Below, piece after piece: positions 27,216-36,637 of a DNA stretch of 64,000 nt. The notes under the pieces were generated by a model, which saw nothing but the letters and a program-made list of their open reading frames with translations, ran no database searches and was not told where the DNA came from. Location: assembly GCA_036245525.1 (NCBI GenBank), contig BTPG01000001.1, forward strand, positions 184,084,663-184,148,662, written 5' to 3'. A program made the translations under genes and the position numbers. Every line of letters begins with the position of its first letter. Position 1 is the stretch's first letter. The stretch comes from Semisulcospira habei (Eukaryota > Mollusca > Gastropoda > Semisulcospiridae).

Positions 27216-29741
27216 ATAACTTACTTATGCCTGTCACCCCTCCCATGGTATTGGCCGTCGATGAGAGACCTCCAGCGACTCCTGTCCTGTGCTTCTCCTT
27301 CGATTTTACTCCAGGTGGTTCCCAGTCTCTTGATGTCTGCTTGGAGGTCTCCATGCCAGGTGTTTCTCAGCCTGCCTCTTTTCCTCTTTCCCTGGGGGTT
27401 CCATGACGATGCCGCCTAGTGATACTGGAAGCTGGCTTTCTCAGACTGTGACCTATCCATCCCTATCTTCTTTGCCCAATTTCATTCTCTGCTGTTATCT
27501 GCTGTTTTCTCCCAGAGTCTGGCATTGCTGATCTTCGCTGGCCAGTGGATTTTCAAGATTCTTCTAAGGCAACTGTTTATGAAGATCTGTACTCTGTTGA
27601 CTGTGGTTTTTGTCAACCCCCAAGTCTCTGCTCCATAAAGGAGAACTGCTTTTACATTTGAGTTGAAAATCCGGACTTTGGTGTGTTGTGACAGCTCTGT
27701 AACTCCACACCTTTTTCAACTATAGAAAGGCTGCTCTGGCTTTACCGATTCGTGCTCTGACATCTGCGTCAGTGCCGCCTTTTTTGTCGATGATGCTCCC
27801 GAGATAGGTGAAGGACTCCACCTCCTCCAACGGGGTGCCAGCAAGCAAGACTGCTTCTTCCCTGGTTGCGTTCAGCCTCGTTGTCTTTGTTTTCTGTTTG
27901 TGGATGGTGAGGCCCACTTGGGACGAGATGTCAGCAAGCCTCGTGGTCTTGTCCTGCAATTGTTGATGAGTGTGGGACAGTAAAGCCAAGTCGTCTGCAA
28001 AATCGAGGTCGTTAAGCTGTGTCCACAGTGTCCACTGTATTCCGCTTCTTCTCTGCTCTGTGGTCCTCTTCATGACCCAGTCTATGGCCAGTAGGAAGAG
28101 GAACGGAGACAGCAAACACCCCTGCCTGATGCCGGTTCTGACCTGGAGCTACCTGGTGAACTGCCCTTCGTGGATCACGCGACATGTCTTGCCATCATAG
28201 CTGTTCTTGATCAGGCAGACGAGCTTTGTGGGTACACCGTAATGTTGTAGGAGTTTCTACAAAGTCTCTTGGTCCACGCTGTCAAATGCTTTCTCGTAAC
28301 CCACAAAGTTGACGTACAGCGGGGAGCTCCACTCCAGAGACTGTTCCACGATGATGCGGAGAGTGGCGATCTGGTCTGTACATGATTGGTTTTTCCTGAA
28401 TCCTGCTTGCCGGTCTCTCAGCTGGGGGTCAACGGAGCTCTTCATTCTCTCCAGGATGATCCTGTTGAAGACCTTTCCTGGTAATGACAGCAACGTGATT
28501 CCTCTGTAGTTGGAACACTTGCTGAGGTCGCCTATCTTGGGAAGCTTGATTAGGTACTCCTCCTTCCAGTCAGCTGGCATCACCTCCTCTTCCCAGATCT
28601 TTCCAAACAGTGGTTACAGCAGCTCTACTGTTGGTTGTCTCTAGGTCTGCTTTCAGAGTCGCCGCTGGGATGCCATCTGGCCCTGCTGCTTTGCCGTTCT
28701 TCAAAAATGCCACTGCTCTTCTGATCTCTTCCCGGCTGGGTCTGTCACAGCTGATGGGTAGGTCAGTCTCTGCTGCCCTGGATGTCTGGGGGATCGGGAG
28801 GGGTGGATCTGTTCAGTAACTCTTCAAAATACCCGGCCCATCTGTCGAGTTGGTCTGCTCTGTCTGCAATAGGCTTGCCTTCTTTGTCTTTTACTGGTCT
28901 TTCTGTATGGCCATACTTGCCCGACAATCTTCTGGTAATGTCGTAGAGCTGTTTTATGTTGCCGCTGCCTGCTGCCTTTTCTGCCTCTGCTGCCAGGCTG
29001 TCTGTGTAGGCCTTCTTGTCTGCCCTGATACTCCTCTTCACCTCGCGGTTGGCTTCTGAGTATTCCTCCTGTGCCCTTGCTTTGGCTGCTCTCGTGCGAC
29101 TGTTGTTGACAACTGCTTTCATCTGCTTCCTCACTTCTATCTTCTTCAAGGTCTGTGCCGACAGCCAGTCCTTGTGATGGTGTTTCCTGAACCCTACAGT
29201 GTCTTTGCAGGTTGAGTTCAGTGCCTCTCTAACTGCCTTCCACTGCTGCTCTGTGGTGACCGCCTCCTCTTTATTTACTAGCTCCTGTATCGCTTGAAAC
29301 TGGTTGGACAACACCAGTTTGAACTCTTCTCTCACTCCAGTCTCTCTCAGGAGGCCTACATTATAGCGCTGTCTTCTTGTTGTCTCTGTGCAGCTTTTCT
29401 TTAACTTGAGCTTTATTCTTAAGGTAAGTAGATGGTGGTCTGAGGTGACATCTCCTCCCCTCCGCACTCGAACATCATGAAGGGATCTTCTAAATTTCTT
29501 GCTAATGCAGATATGGTCTATTTGGTTCTCTGTAGTATGGTCAGGTGAGACCCAAGTTGCTTTGTGTATTCTTCTGTGTGGGGAGATGCTGCCTCCAATG
29601 ACAAGTCTGTTTAGAGCACAAAAATCTATAAACCTCTGTTCTGACTCATCTCCCCTAGTCCCCGTCTCCCCATTACCTCTTCGTATCCAGTGTTGTCCTC
29701 CCCTATTTTGGCATTAAAATTGCCGCACATTTGTCCACAGG
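27216..29741 (-). mobile_element. RTE-type LINE, 5' truncated and frameshifted
   Basis: Read on the minus strand, the sequence goes from the end of an AP endonuclease ('CGNFNAKIGEDNTGYEEVMG' at about 29725-29665; 'GGDVTSDHHLLTL' near 29460) through a linker to a reverse transcriptase ('YRGITLLSLPGKV', 'RQAGFRKNQSCTDQI', 'FADDLALLSHTHQQ'). It continues to a C-terminal 'NTWRRDL'-like region ending 'LIDGQYHGRGDRHK' and a stop near 27223. Frame breaks lie near 28117-28257, 28584-28762 and elsewhere, so it is inactive. The catalytic 'FADD' is kept. Its upstream edge coincides with the left end of E2. Confidence 0.88.
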
Positions 29742-29961
29742 GGAGATATTATAATGGACAATATTTGGACAATTTTTTTTTTGTCTTTAATTGTCTTAAT
29801 TAGACCTATATAATTTGCCATTTTTGGCAGTCAACGCTCAAATGACCACAGCCTTTGAAAAACCCAGACCCCTTTTAAAGCACTCAGTAAAAAAGATTTC
29901 CAGATCACCTAAATTAATAATGCCGCATCGACCTCTTAAACAAAGGCTAATTAGTCTATAA
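29742..29961 (+). repeat. E2 left terminal inverted repeat
   Basis: About 220 bp, matching the reverse complement of 52096-52312 with perhaps 10% differences and small indels. Shared landmarks include 'GGACAATATTTGGACAATTT', 'TTTTTGGCAGTCAACGCTC' and 'AGATTTCCAGATCACCTAA'. It is not related to the TIRs of E1 or E3 beyond the first bases and one short 'TTTGGACAATTT' word shared with E3. Confidence 0.9.
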
Positions 29962-30013
29962 CAGTCACAGTGTGATTAATTATAGCTTCAGAATTAATAT
30001 ATTACAGTATAAA

Positions 30014-30551
30014 ATGAATCAAGATGAATTACTTCTTCTCTTCATTTAGCGCAGACACGTCCTGAGAAGGCCTTTGTCGCTTGCGGGACGTAAAGCAGTC
30101 TATACTCACTCACTCACTCACTCTAAGCGATATCTGCGCTGTAGAAAACAAAGACTAAGACTCTAAAAAACAGTGTCTTCTCTCTGTAGTTGTTTCCGGC
30201 AAATCAAAAGCCTATCTCGGAAAACAGTACTCCACAGAAGACATTGAATCACTCACCGCTGATGAGGTAATTAAACTACATGCTAAATATGAAAATCACA
30301 TTTTTTCACTAATGACACGTGATTTGAGTCGATCTCTCGTGTCTCTTTATACAAAAGCAGTTAGCCATTTCTTGCCCGTCGATACTGATGGTCTATCACA
30401 AGATCTCGAAAGCAGCCCTACTGTTTCAAGTTCAGTCGGTAAATTGTCATGCCTTATGTTTTACAAGTTTGGGAATTACCTTGCACCTGTGGTAACATTG
30501 CTTGTTACTGGGAGTCATATTGATTTTTCTAAAATTTTAAAGCAGAAGAAA
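30014..30551 (+). pseudogene. E2 175-type gene, interrupted
   Basis: It starts with the same 'MNQDELLLL' as E1 and E3, then is interrupted at about 30040-30123 by an 84-bp retroposon tail ('CGTCCTGAGAAGGCC ... GGGACGTAAAGC' plus (CTCA)n). The gene resumes, with small frame errors before 30312, and the rest is open. A frame change before the overlap joins it directly to the 157-type gene. Not functional as written. Confidence 0.85.
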
Positions 30552-30985
30552 ATGGATGACACCCAGACGACTCCACAACCGAGCCCTGTCTTAATGCAGG
30601 TTCAAACTGTGTCTAAAGTTAAAATCCCAGGGAGAATTGAAGCAGGAAAAAAATTAGTCGAATGGAATAGACAGAAAAATGTACAGCTTCAGGCTTTAAC
30701 AGAAAAGGCACCACCGTCAGGACCGCCAACAACAGCCCCGGCACCGGCGACAACACTGCCAACCACACCCCAATCACCACTGCAACAAAGTGAGAGACTA
30801 ACAACTGAGTCTAAACCTGAAATAACAAAATATATAGTTGGCGGATTTGTTGTTGGATTTGGTTACGTAGGTTACAAATTATACAAAAAATACAAGCCAC
30901 AAACTCGAACAGTGTCCAAAAAATCAGACACTCCAAAAACAAAACAAGAAATCTCCACATTACCAGCAGCACCAAACCTTTTGAT
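30552..30985 (+). pseudogene. E2 157-type gene, 3' end lost at deletion junction
   Basis: It keeps the Pro/Gln-rich start, a diverged basic motif ('IPGRIEAGKKLVEWNRQ'), a long Pro/Thr spacer, and the membrane segment 'YIVGGFVVGFGYVGYKLYKK'. Its last residues run into the penton-like gene at the large deletion junction near 30985. It is fused in frame to the upstream 175-type frame. Confidence 0.8.
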
Positions 30986-31294
30986 CCATTTGCATATTTA
31001 CTTGGTTATTATTTGGATGAAGATTGGCATTTTAAAAAAAAATGTTTTTCTAATATTATGGTATTGAAGACGAAAAAAATTAAAGTAACTGGAAGACATC
31101 CTGTTTATTTGTCATTACACACATTATTTAATGTTTATTTAAAAGAAATAAACATGACTGAAAATGTGCACAATGGAAAGCCTTCGACTTTGTTGAGATG
31201 TGTGCCGGCTGGAACTGCTCCCTATTGCAAAAGTGTAGTTGTTAGATGTCCTAATTTGCAGTTTAAGAAATTAGGTTCCTTAGAAGTTATATAA
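30986..31294 (+). pseudogene. E2 penton-like gene, C-terminal half only
   Basis: It begins within the 'FAYLLG' part of the penton-like protein and keeps the 'YLSLHTLFNVYLKE', 'VHNGKPSTLLRC' and 'PNLQFKKLGS' blocks, then stops early. The first half and all genes between the 157- and penton-type genes are gone. The junction shows a short ATTT shared by both parents. Confidence 0.85.
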
Positions 31295-31317
31295 ATTTTA
31301 TTTTTGCTGAATAAAAA

Positions 31318-32181
31318 ATGAGTGGCGGTCCAAAACCGAGAATTATACCAGTTGCGTGTCCAGTAACAGAGTTAAAAGATTTGGCTGATGTACAGGGTTT
31401 TGATAAAGGAGAGGTGGGAGAAGTGTATGGTCTTGAACTTGATTCCTTTGGATTGTATAGACGGAAGGTAATTGATGATGTGAAACATGACGCAGAAAGA
31501 CGGTATCCTAAACTTGATCAGCTTCGTGATGTTACTGTACCTAGTTCTGTAAATAATGCGCTCTACATCTTTAAACATGTGGGTAATAAGTGGGTAGTTG
31601 TTCCTGCTGCTGCACCTGCACCCACAATTGACTGAGACATAAAGTTTGAATTTATTAGTCCTTATGTATATACTCATGAAGCAGCCTTAGTATTTAGGAA
31701 AGTTATTAACTCTTGGCCATTGCTTGTGAGTCTTGTTCCGAGCTATTCCGAAGAGAACAATAGCAGAGAAAAACTATAACTGCAAGAGTATGAGAAACGA
31801 ATGTATCTTCTTACAAATAGAAAGGGTAGATCAGATACTTCTGTTGTGTTTGTACCAGCAAATTTTACCATAGCAAGAGAAGTGACAATAGTATTTGAAA
31901 TTATCATGAGACCTTTAGAGGGTGTTAAAGAAGCAAATGTTGCACAAGGAATCAAACTTAGTGGGATAACTCAGTGACAGTCAGCAAAAGTGTTTATTGC
32001 TATTAGTAAAGGTTCAGATGTAGAAGTATTGAGTAGTAACCCAGCTGTTAAGGTAGTAGTTGATAAAACAACTCTAGTTTTTCTAAATTACATTAACCTG
32101 GAACATATAGATCTTGTTTCATTTTATTATGCTAGCAAATTGTATACCACAGAAGAGTTGCAAAATGTAATCACTGATTAA
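31318..32181 (+). pseudogene. E2 291-type gene with stops
   Basis: It has the same start ('MSGGPKPRIIPVACPV') as E1. An in-frame TGA lies just after the Pro-rich linker (about 31633), and a further stop lies near 31778 and frame damage near 31970. The C-terminal block, from about 31990, is open again. A clear decayed copy. Confidence 0.88.
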
Positions 32182-32205
32182 ATAAAAAATATTTGTCATA
32201 AAAAA

Positions 32206-32832
32206 ATGGTGAACTTGTATCCGCAACTATTGCCTGTGCTGATTGTGCCCGATGAAAGATTACGGGCAGACTTATTCTGATTAATAAATATTACAGACGC
32301 ATTGAAGTATTTGGAAGGTGAAGAGGCAAAATACTCAAGGTGTAAAAGACGGTATAGCACGGTTTTTAATTCTGTACAAAACACATCAATGGCTGTGGGT
32401 GTGGTTTCAGCTGGATGTTCTGTAGGGGGTATTGCTCTGTTTGCAACAGGGATTGGTAGTATAATTGGGATCGCTATTGAAGGAGTTAGTGTTGCCACAT
32501 GCCTGGCATGCTTTGGTTTGGAAGCCCTTAACAAAAGATTTCATAAGAAACTGCAGAAACATGAAGCATTGAGTAATCTTGCAGGAGCTATGTTGAGTAG
32601 TATGAAACTCGTTATCAGTAAAGCATTAGAGGACAATAAAATTGATGATGATGAGTTTAAGAGAGTGCAGGATGATTTGGCCAATTACAAACAACAGAAG
32701 TGTGAAATTCAGAATAAGATGAGTAGTCAACCCATGAATGTTGAAAAACTTAAGGCAATTTTTTTAGAAGAAGGGAAAAAAATAGGCGTAAAAGAAACAA
32801 TGGAAAAAGTGCAAGGTCTTGTAAGCAAATAA
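32206..32832 (+). pseudogene. E2 228-type gene with stop
   Basis: The N-terminal polar region is shortened and an in-frame TGA occurs at about 32278. From 32302 on, the hydrophobic hairpin and coiled-coil region are open for 176 codons and closely match E1 and E3. Its last codons read CTT GTA AGC AAA TAA, so the frameshift heptamer present in E1 and E3 is not present here. Confidence 0.85.
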
Positions 32833-32936
32833 AGATCAGTTTTGGTAATCGTTCTTTATTTCTATCATACACTTCACTTGCATCGCTCACGCCTGTCTAT
32901 TTAACCCCATCAGCACCACCGCCAGACTATTACTGA
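32826..32936 (+). pseudogene. E2 relic of the PSAP/PPxY frameshift extension
   Basis: The -1 frame relative to the 228-type gene is open for 36 codons from 32826 to a TGA at 32934-32936. It keeps 'QIKISFGN', 'SYTS' and the end 'YLTPSAPPPDYY'. The element is old and damaged, yet this frame carries no stop, and its length differs from E1 and E3 by whole codons. Confidence 0.6.
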
Positions 32937-33322
32937 GAAAAAAGTTCTTTTGTTGTCTATATAACTTGTCAAATCTGTCTTGAGTACTTGGGTCAAGTTC
33001 TTGTACGAACTTATGACAAGACATTACAAGTTCTTATGTCAACTAACTTATAAGTTCTATGTCAACCAACTTACGAAAACCTGTAGAGGTAACTAGCAAC
33101 TTGAAAGTAACATAGGTAATTTATATACCAAGTGCCGGTTGACACTCTTGGCAGTGGACAGCAAAGGTAAATCAAGTAACAAGTGCTGATTGACACTCTT
33201 GACAGTAGACAGCAAAGGTCTTGCAAAGTTAATTCAAGTATCAAGTGCTTTGACCCTACTGAGTTAATACTAGTCAGTTGAAAACAAACACCTTAATAAA
33301 ACCCTTCCTGGTATTGAAAAGC
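32937..33322. other. E2 subterminal arm, left of the E3 insertion
   Basis: Non-coding. Two copies of a unit like 'CAAGTGC(C/T)G(G/A)TTGACACTC' with the following 'TTG.CAGT.GACAGCAAAGGT' lie at about 33129-33220. The stretch related to the arms of E1 and E3 ('AACTAACTT', 'ACCTGTAGAGGTAAC') lies at about 33040-33100. E3 is inserted at its end. Confidence 0.6.
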
Positions 33323-33574
33323 AGAGATAGTAACTAGGGGTGTTTTTGGACAATTTCTATAGATCCCAAATTTCCATTGTTTTTTGACCACATACTATCA
33401 CACCTTCACACCGCCCATTTTTTTCAGCACCTCGCCTTGCTTGTCTAAATTACCGACCGCTACTGAACACGCCACTGCATTATTATTTGAAGAGTCACCA
33501 TTTTATGTACCTCTCAGCAGAGTAATACCAACAGGGGGTTAACACCTGAGCTAATTAATCCATCAGTTATGTAA
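33323..33574 (+). repeat. E3 left terminal inverted repeat
   Basis: 252 bp, matching the reverse complement of 50341-50592 with about nine substitutions and no indels seen. It contains 'GGTGTTTTTGGACAATTTC' near the tip. It differs completely from the E1 TIR. Confidence 0.93.
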
Positions 33575-33646
33575 GTGTGTTTATTTTGCAATGCGTATTT
33601 AATATATTTAATTATAGTTTCAAAAATTAATATTTTTTATTATAAA

Positions 33647-34174
33647 ATGAATCAAGACGAATTACTTCTTCTAAATGATATCAATGCTGTAGAAAACAAA
33701 GACTTAGACTCGAAAAAACAGCGCCTTCTTTCTGTAGTTGTGTCAGGCAAATCAAAGGCTTATCTCGGAAAACAATACATGACAGATGATATTGAATCTC
33801 TCACCGCTGATGAGCTAATCAAGCTTCATTCTAAATATGAAAACCATATCGCTTCACTAATGACTCATGATTTGAGTCGATCTCTTGTATACCTATACAC
33901 AAAAGCAGTGAGTCACTTTCTACCTGTGGATAGTGACAGCCTATCACACGACCTTGAAAGCAATCCTATTGTTTCAAGTTCAGTTGGTAAATTGGCATGC
34001 GTCATGTTTTACAAGTTTGGAAATTACCTTGCACCTGTTGTAACATTGCTTGTTACTGGTAGCCATATTGATTTCTCCAAAATAAATTTTACTGCAGAAG
34101 AAAATGGACGAAACCCAGACGACTCCACAACCGAACCCCAGTCCGGTCTTGACGCAGGTTCAAACTGTGACTAA
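33647..34174 (+). CDS. E3 175-aa conserved protein
   Basis: Open and the same length as the E1 protein; the ATG at 33647 is preceded by ATTATAAA. It lies only 72 bp from the left TIR, so its promoter must sit largely in or next to the TIR. Its last 71 bp overlap the next gene in another frame, as in E1. Function unknown. Confidence 0.78.
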   Translation: MNQDELLLLNDINAVENKDLDSKKQRLLSVVVSGKSKAYLGKQYMTDDIESLTADELIKLHSKYENHIASLMTHDLSRSLVYLYTKAVSHFLPVDSDSLSHDLESNPIVSSSVGKLACVMFYKFGNYLAPVVTLLVTGSHIDFSKINFTAEENGRNPDDSTTEPQSGLDAGSNCD

Positions 34175-34559
34175 GGCTAAAAGTCCAGGCAGGGTTGAGG
34201 CTGGAAAAAGAGTGGCTGAATGGAACAGGCAAAACAAATTACAGCTTCAAGCACAAACAGAAAAGACTCATGTAACTGATCCACCATCAGGACCGTCAGG
34301 ACTTATGTCAATACCGTCACTCCCTCATCAAAGTGAGAGACAAACAACCCAGTTTAACCCTGACCCCAAACCTCAAACAACAAAATATATAGTTGCCGGA
34401 TTTGTTGTCGGATTTGGTTACGTAGATTATCAATTATACAAAAAATACAAACCACAGACTCGTACAGTGTCCAAAAAATCAGACACTGCAAAAACAAAAC
34501 CAGAAGTCGCCACATTACCAGTAACATCCAAAGCCGTTGACCCATTTTATATGGAGTAA
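34104..34559 (+). CDS. E3 151-aa basic single-pass membrane protein
   Basis: The homologue of the E1 157-aa protein. It keeps the basic motif 'SPGRVEAGKRVAEWNRQ' and the membrane segment near residues 98-115; the central Pro/Gln spacer differs in length. It starts inside the 175-aa gene. Open and apparently intact. Confidence 0.75.
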   Translation: MDETQTTPQPNPSPVLTQVQTVTKAKSPGRVEAGKRVAEWNRQNKLQLQAQTEKTHVTDPPSGPSGLMSIPSLPHQSERQTTQFNPDPKPQTTKYIVAGFVVGFGYVDYQLYKKYKPQTRTVSKKSDTAKTKPEVATLPVTSKAVDPFYME

Positions 34560-34595
34560 ATAAAAATATTATTTTAATTTTTATTGTATTAGAAA

Positions 34596-34826
34596 ATGAG
34601 CGACACAAAGAACATAATGAACCTTGTATATCACTCTGCCGTGATAAGTGGACTAGCAGTAGCTTATTCTATGCTAGAAAAAAATCTACTCAAAATGAAA
34701 TCAGCAGACTTGAGTAGATTAGATTTCGAAGACAGCGCTAAGCTAATTGTAGTTGTCACAGCATCAATTGCGACAAAAGACTTTCTTGTCAAGCAGGGAA
34801 TTATTCCCGAAAATGTTTCTATGTAA
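34596..34826 (+). CDS. E3 76-aa small membrane protein
   Basis: Nearly identical in protein sequence to the E1 gene at 21060-21290, with only a few differing residues ('SDTKNIM' for 'NDSKNMM', 'EKN' for 'GKS'). It has two hydrophobic stretches. Strong conservation against a diverged surrounding spacer suggests purifying selection. Function unknown. Confidence 0.75.
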   Translation: MSDTKNIMNLVYHSAVISGLAVAYSMLEKNLLKMKSADLSRLDFEDSAKLIVVVTASIATKDFLVKQGIIPENVSM

Positions 34827-34837
34827 ATAAAATAAAT

Positions 34838-35272
34838 ATGGCGACTTTAGCAGTAATAATTGGAGGCGCGATGGTCAACGCCCTGGCATTTAGTGGCTCA
34901 AATTATCTCTTTTCAAAAGTAGGCAGAGAGGAATCTGCAGAAGAAATGAAACGTCACAATGAGGCATCAGAGAAACTTGCACAAGCTCAACAAGATTATG
35001 AGAAGCAAAGAATAGAAAAACTTGATTTTATCAATGAAAAACTCAGACTTGAAGGTCACGCACAACATACGTTTTCAAATACAGACGACGCAATTCGTGA
35101 GTATTTTTTAGTCACTGGTAATGACATGTCTATCCCAAAACCAAAACTTAGCGACTACTATCAACCAAGCACACAACAAAGAAACGGGGAGATAATCTTT
35201 GTTCTAGTGGGAATGACATTTGTATTTTTTATTGGTCTTTATATTGCTAGAAGAAATGAACGTAGAAAATAA
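34838..35272 (+). CDS. E3 144-aa protein with terminal membrane segments
   Basis: The same length and layout as the E1 protein: an N-terminal hydrophobic segment, a charged helix rich in Glu, Lys and Gln, and a C-terminal membrane segment ending in Arg/Lys. It follows the 76-aa gene by 11 bp and overlaps the integrase start by 17 bp. Confidence 0.78.
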   Translation: MATLAVIIGGAMVNALAFSGSNYLFSKVGREESAEEMKRHNEASEKLAQAQQDYEKQRIEKLDFINEKLRLEGHAQHTFSNTDDAIREYFLVTGNDMSIPKPKLSDYYQPSTQQRNGEIIFVLVGMTFVFFIGLYIARRNERRK

Positions 35273-36637
35273 ACTATCGAAAATATATTACTCCCCATCA
35301 GGGTATTGGAAAGGAGCAACAGCTATTCAGAAATTACATGCCGCTGTGGGCGGAGATATAACACTCGATCAAGTCAAACAATGGTTACAGAGACAGGCAA
35401 TTTGGCAGATATATCTTCCTGCTCCAAGAAAGATAACAAGACCCCATTTTGAAAACACTACCCCAAATGACACATCAAATGGACCTCCTGTTTTTACCCC
35501 ATGACACAATAAGAAAGAAACGATACAAGTACGCATTAACTGTTGTTGACATTGCGTCAAGATACAAGGATGCTGAACCCATATCTGACAAAACAGCTAC
35601 CACAGTTGCTACAGCATTAACAAAAATATATAGTCGAGGTCCTTTAAAATTCCCTAGACTTGTTCAAGTTGATGACGGATCAGAATTCAAAGGTGCTGTT
35701 AACCAGTTATTTGCGAAGCATGCTGTACTGGTTAGACGAGGCATTCCAGGCGTGCACAGATCACAGGCAATTGTAGAGAATTTTAACAAACAGTTATCAG
35801 AGAGACTTTTCAGTTACCAGTATTCTAAAGAACTCATGCATGACACACGTAACACTGAGTGGGTTAAGAGATTACCACATGTGATAAAAGCAATGAACAA
35901 TGAAGGTCATGTAAAGCCTGTTGATGCTATTAAATTGAAATCAATTACAGAGCCAAAAACAGGACCAACCCCCGCACCCAACCCCCCCACCCGGGTCTGC
36001 CCTGGGGGACTTGGGTGGGGTTAGGTATTTTTTAGTTCCCAGGGTCACCCTGGTCAGCCCCACAGGGTGGGTTTTTCTCTCTATTCTGGGGCATGTGTTT
36101 CTGACTACCCTTTGTCCATTCACCTGTATTTGCCTTTTTAAAACTCTCCCTACTGTCTGCACTGCCTGTAGCTCTTGATATTGGATGTGTGTTGCTAAGT
36201 GGTCATAGCTTTATTTAGGCCCCATGTGTTAGGTTTATTTAACGTATTTGACCGGCTGGCGACATACATTCAATTTTCTGTTTATTTTTTTTCTTTCACA
36301 AGCAGTGCAGGCACGTCCTGAGAAAGCCTTGTTGCTGTCGGGACGTTAAGCAATGTACAATCAATCAATCAATCAACCCGCACCCAACACAAGTTTATTT
36401 ACTAAACAGGTGAGATATTTATATCAACCAGGGGAGGCCGAGAACGACGTGAAGCACAGAGCGACCAACCCCATCTAGTCTACATCTGTACACAATATAA
36501 AAAAAATAGTCCCCAGTCCTGACGCAACAATATATTACCTGTACGAGCCTGCACCCCAAAGGGCATTTGTCAGAGAAGAATTACAGATTATTCCCCCAGA
36601 CACCGTTACTCATTTCAGTAACAAACTCATCAATTAG
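35256..36637 (+). pseudogene. INT: E3 integrase, broken in three ways
   Basis: It starts 'MNVENKLSKIYYSPSGYW'. A 2-base deletion near 35472 shifts the frame just before the first catalytic Asp ('HQMDLL' is in the next frame). The core with 'VQVDDGSEF' and 'QAIVENFNKQ' is then open to about 35970. A SINE (35983-36376) splits the linker before the C-terminal domain, and a stop lies in that domain near 36476. The catalytic residues are still recognisable. The end overlaps the polymerase gene, as in E1. Confidence 0.93.
35983..36376 (+). repeat. SINE-like element, copy 3 of 5, in E3 integrase
   Basis: A full-length copy with (AATC)n tail, flanked by a 12-bp direct repeat CCCGCACCCAAC at 35971-35982 and 36377-36388. 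It post-dates E3. Confidence 0.88.
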
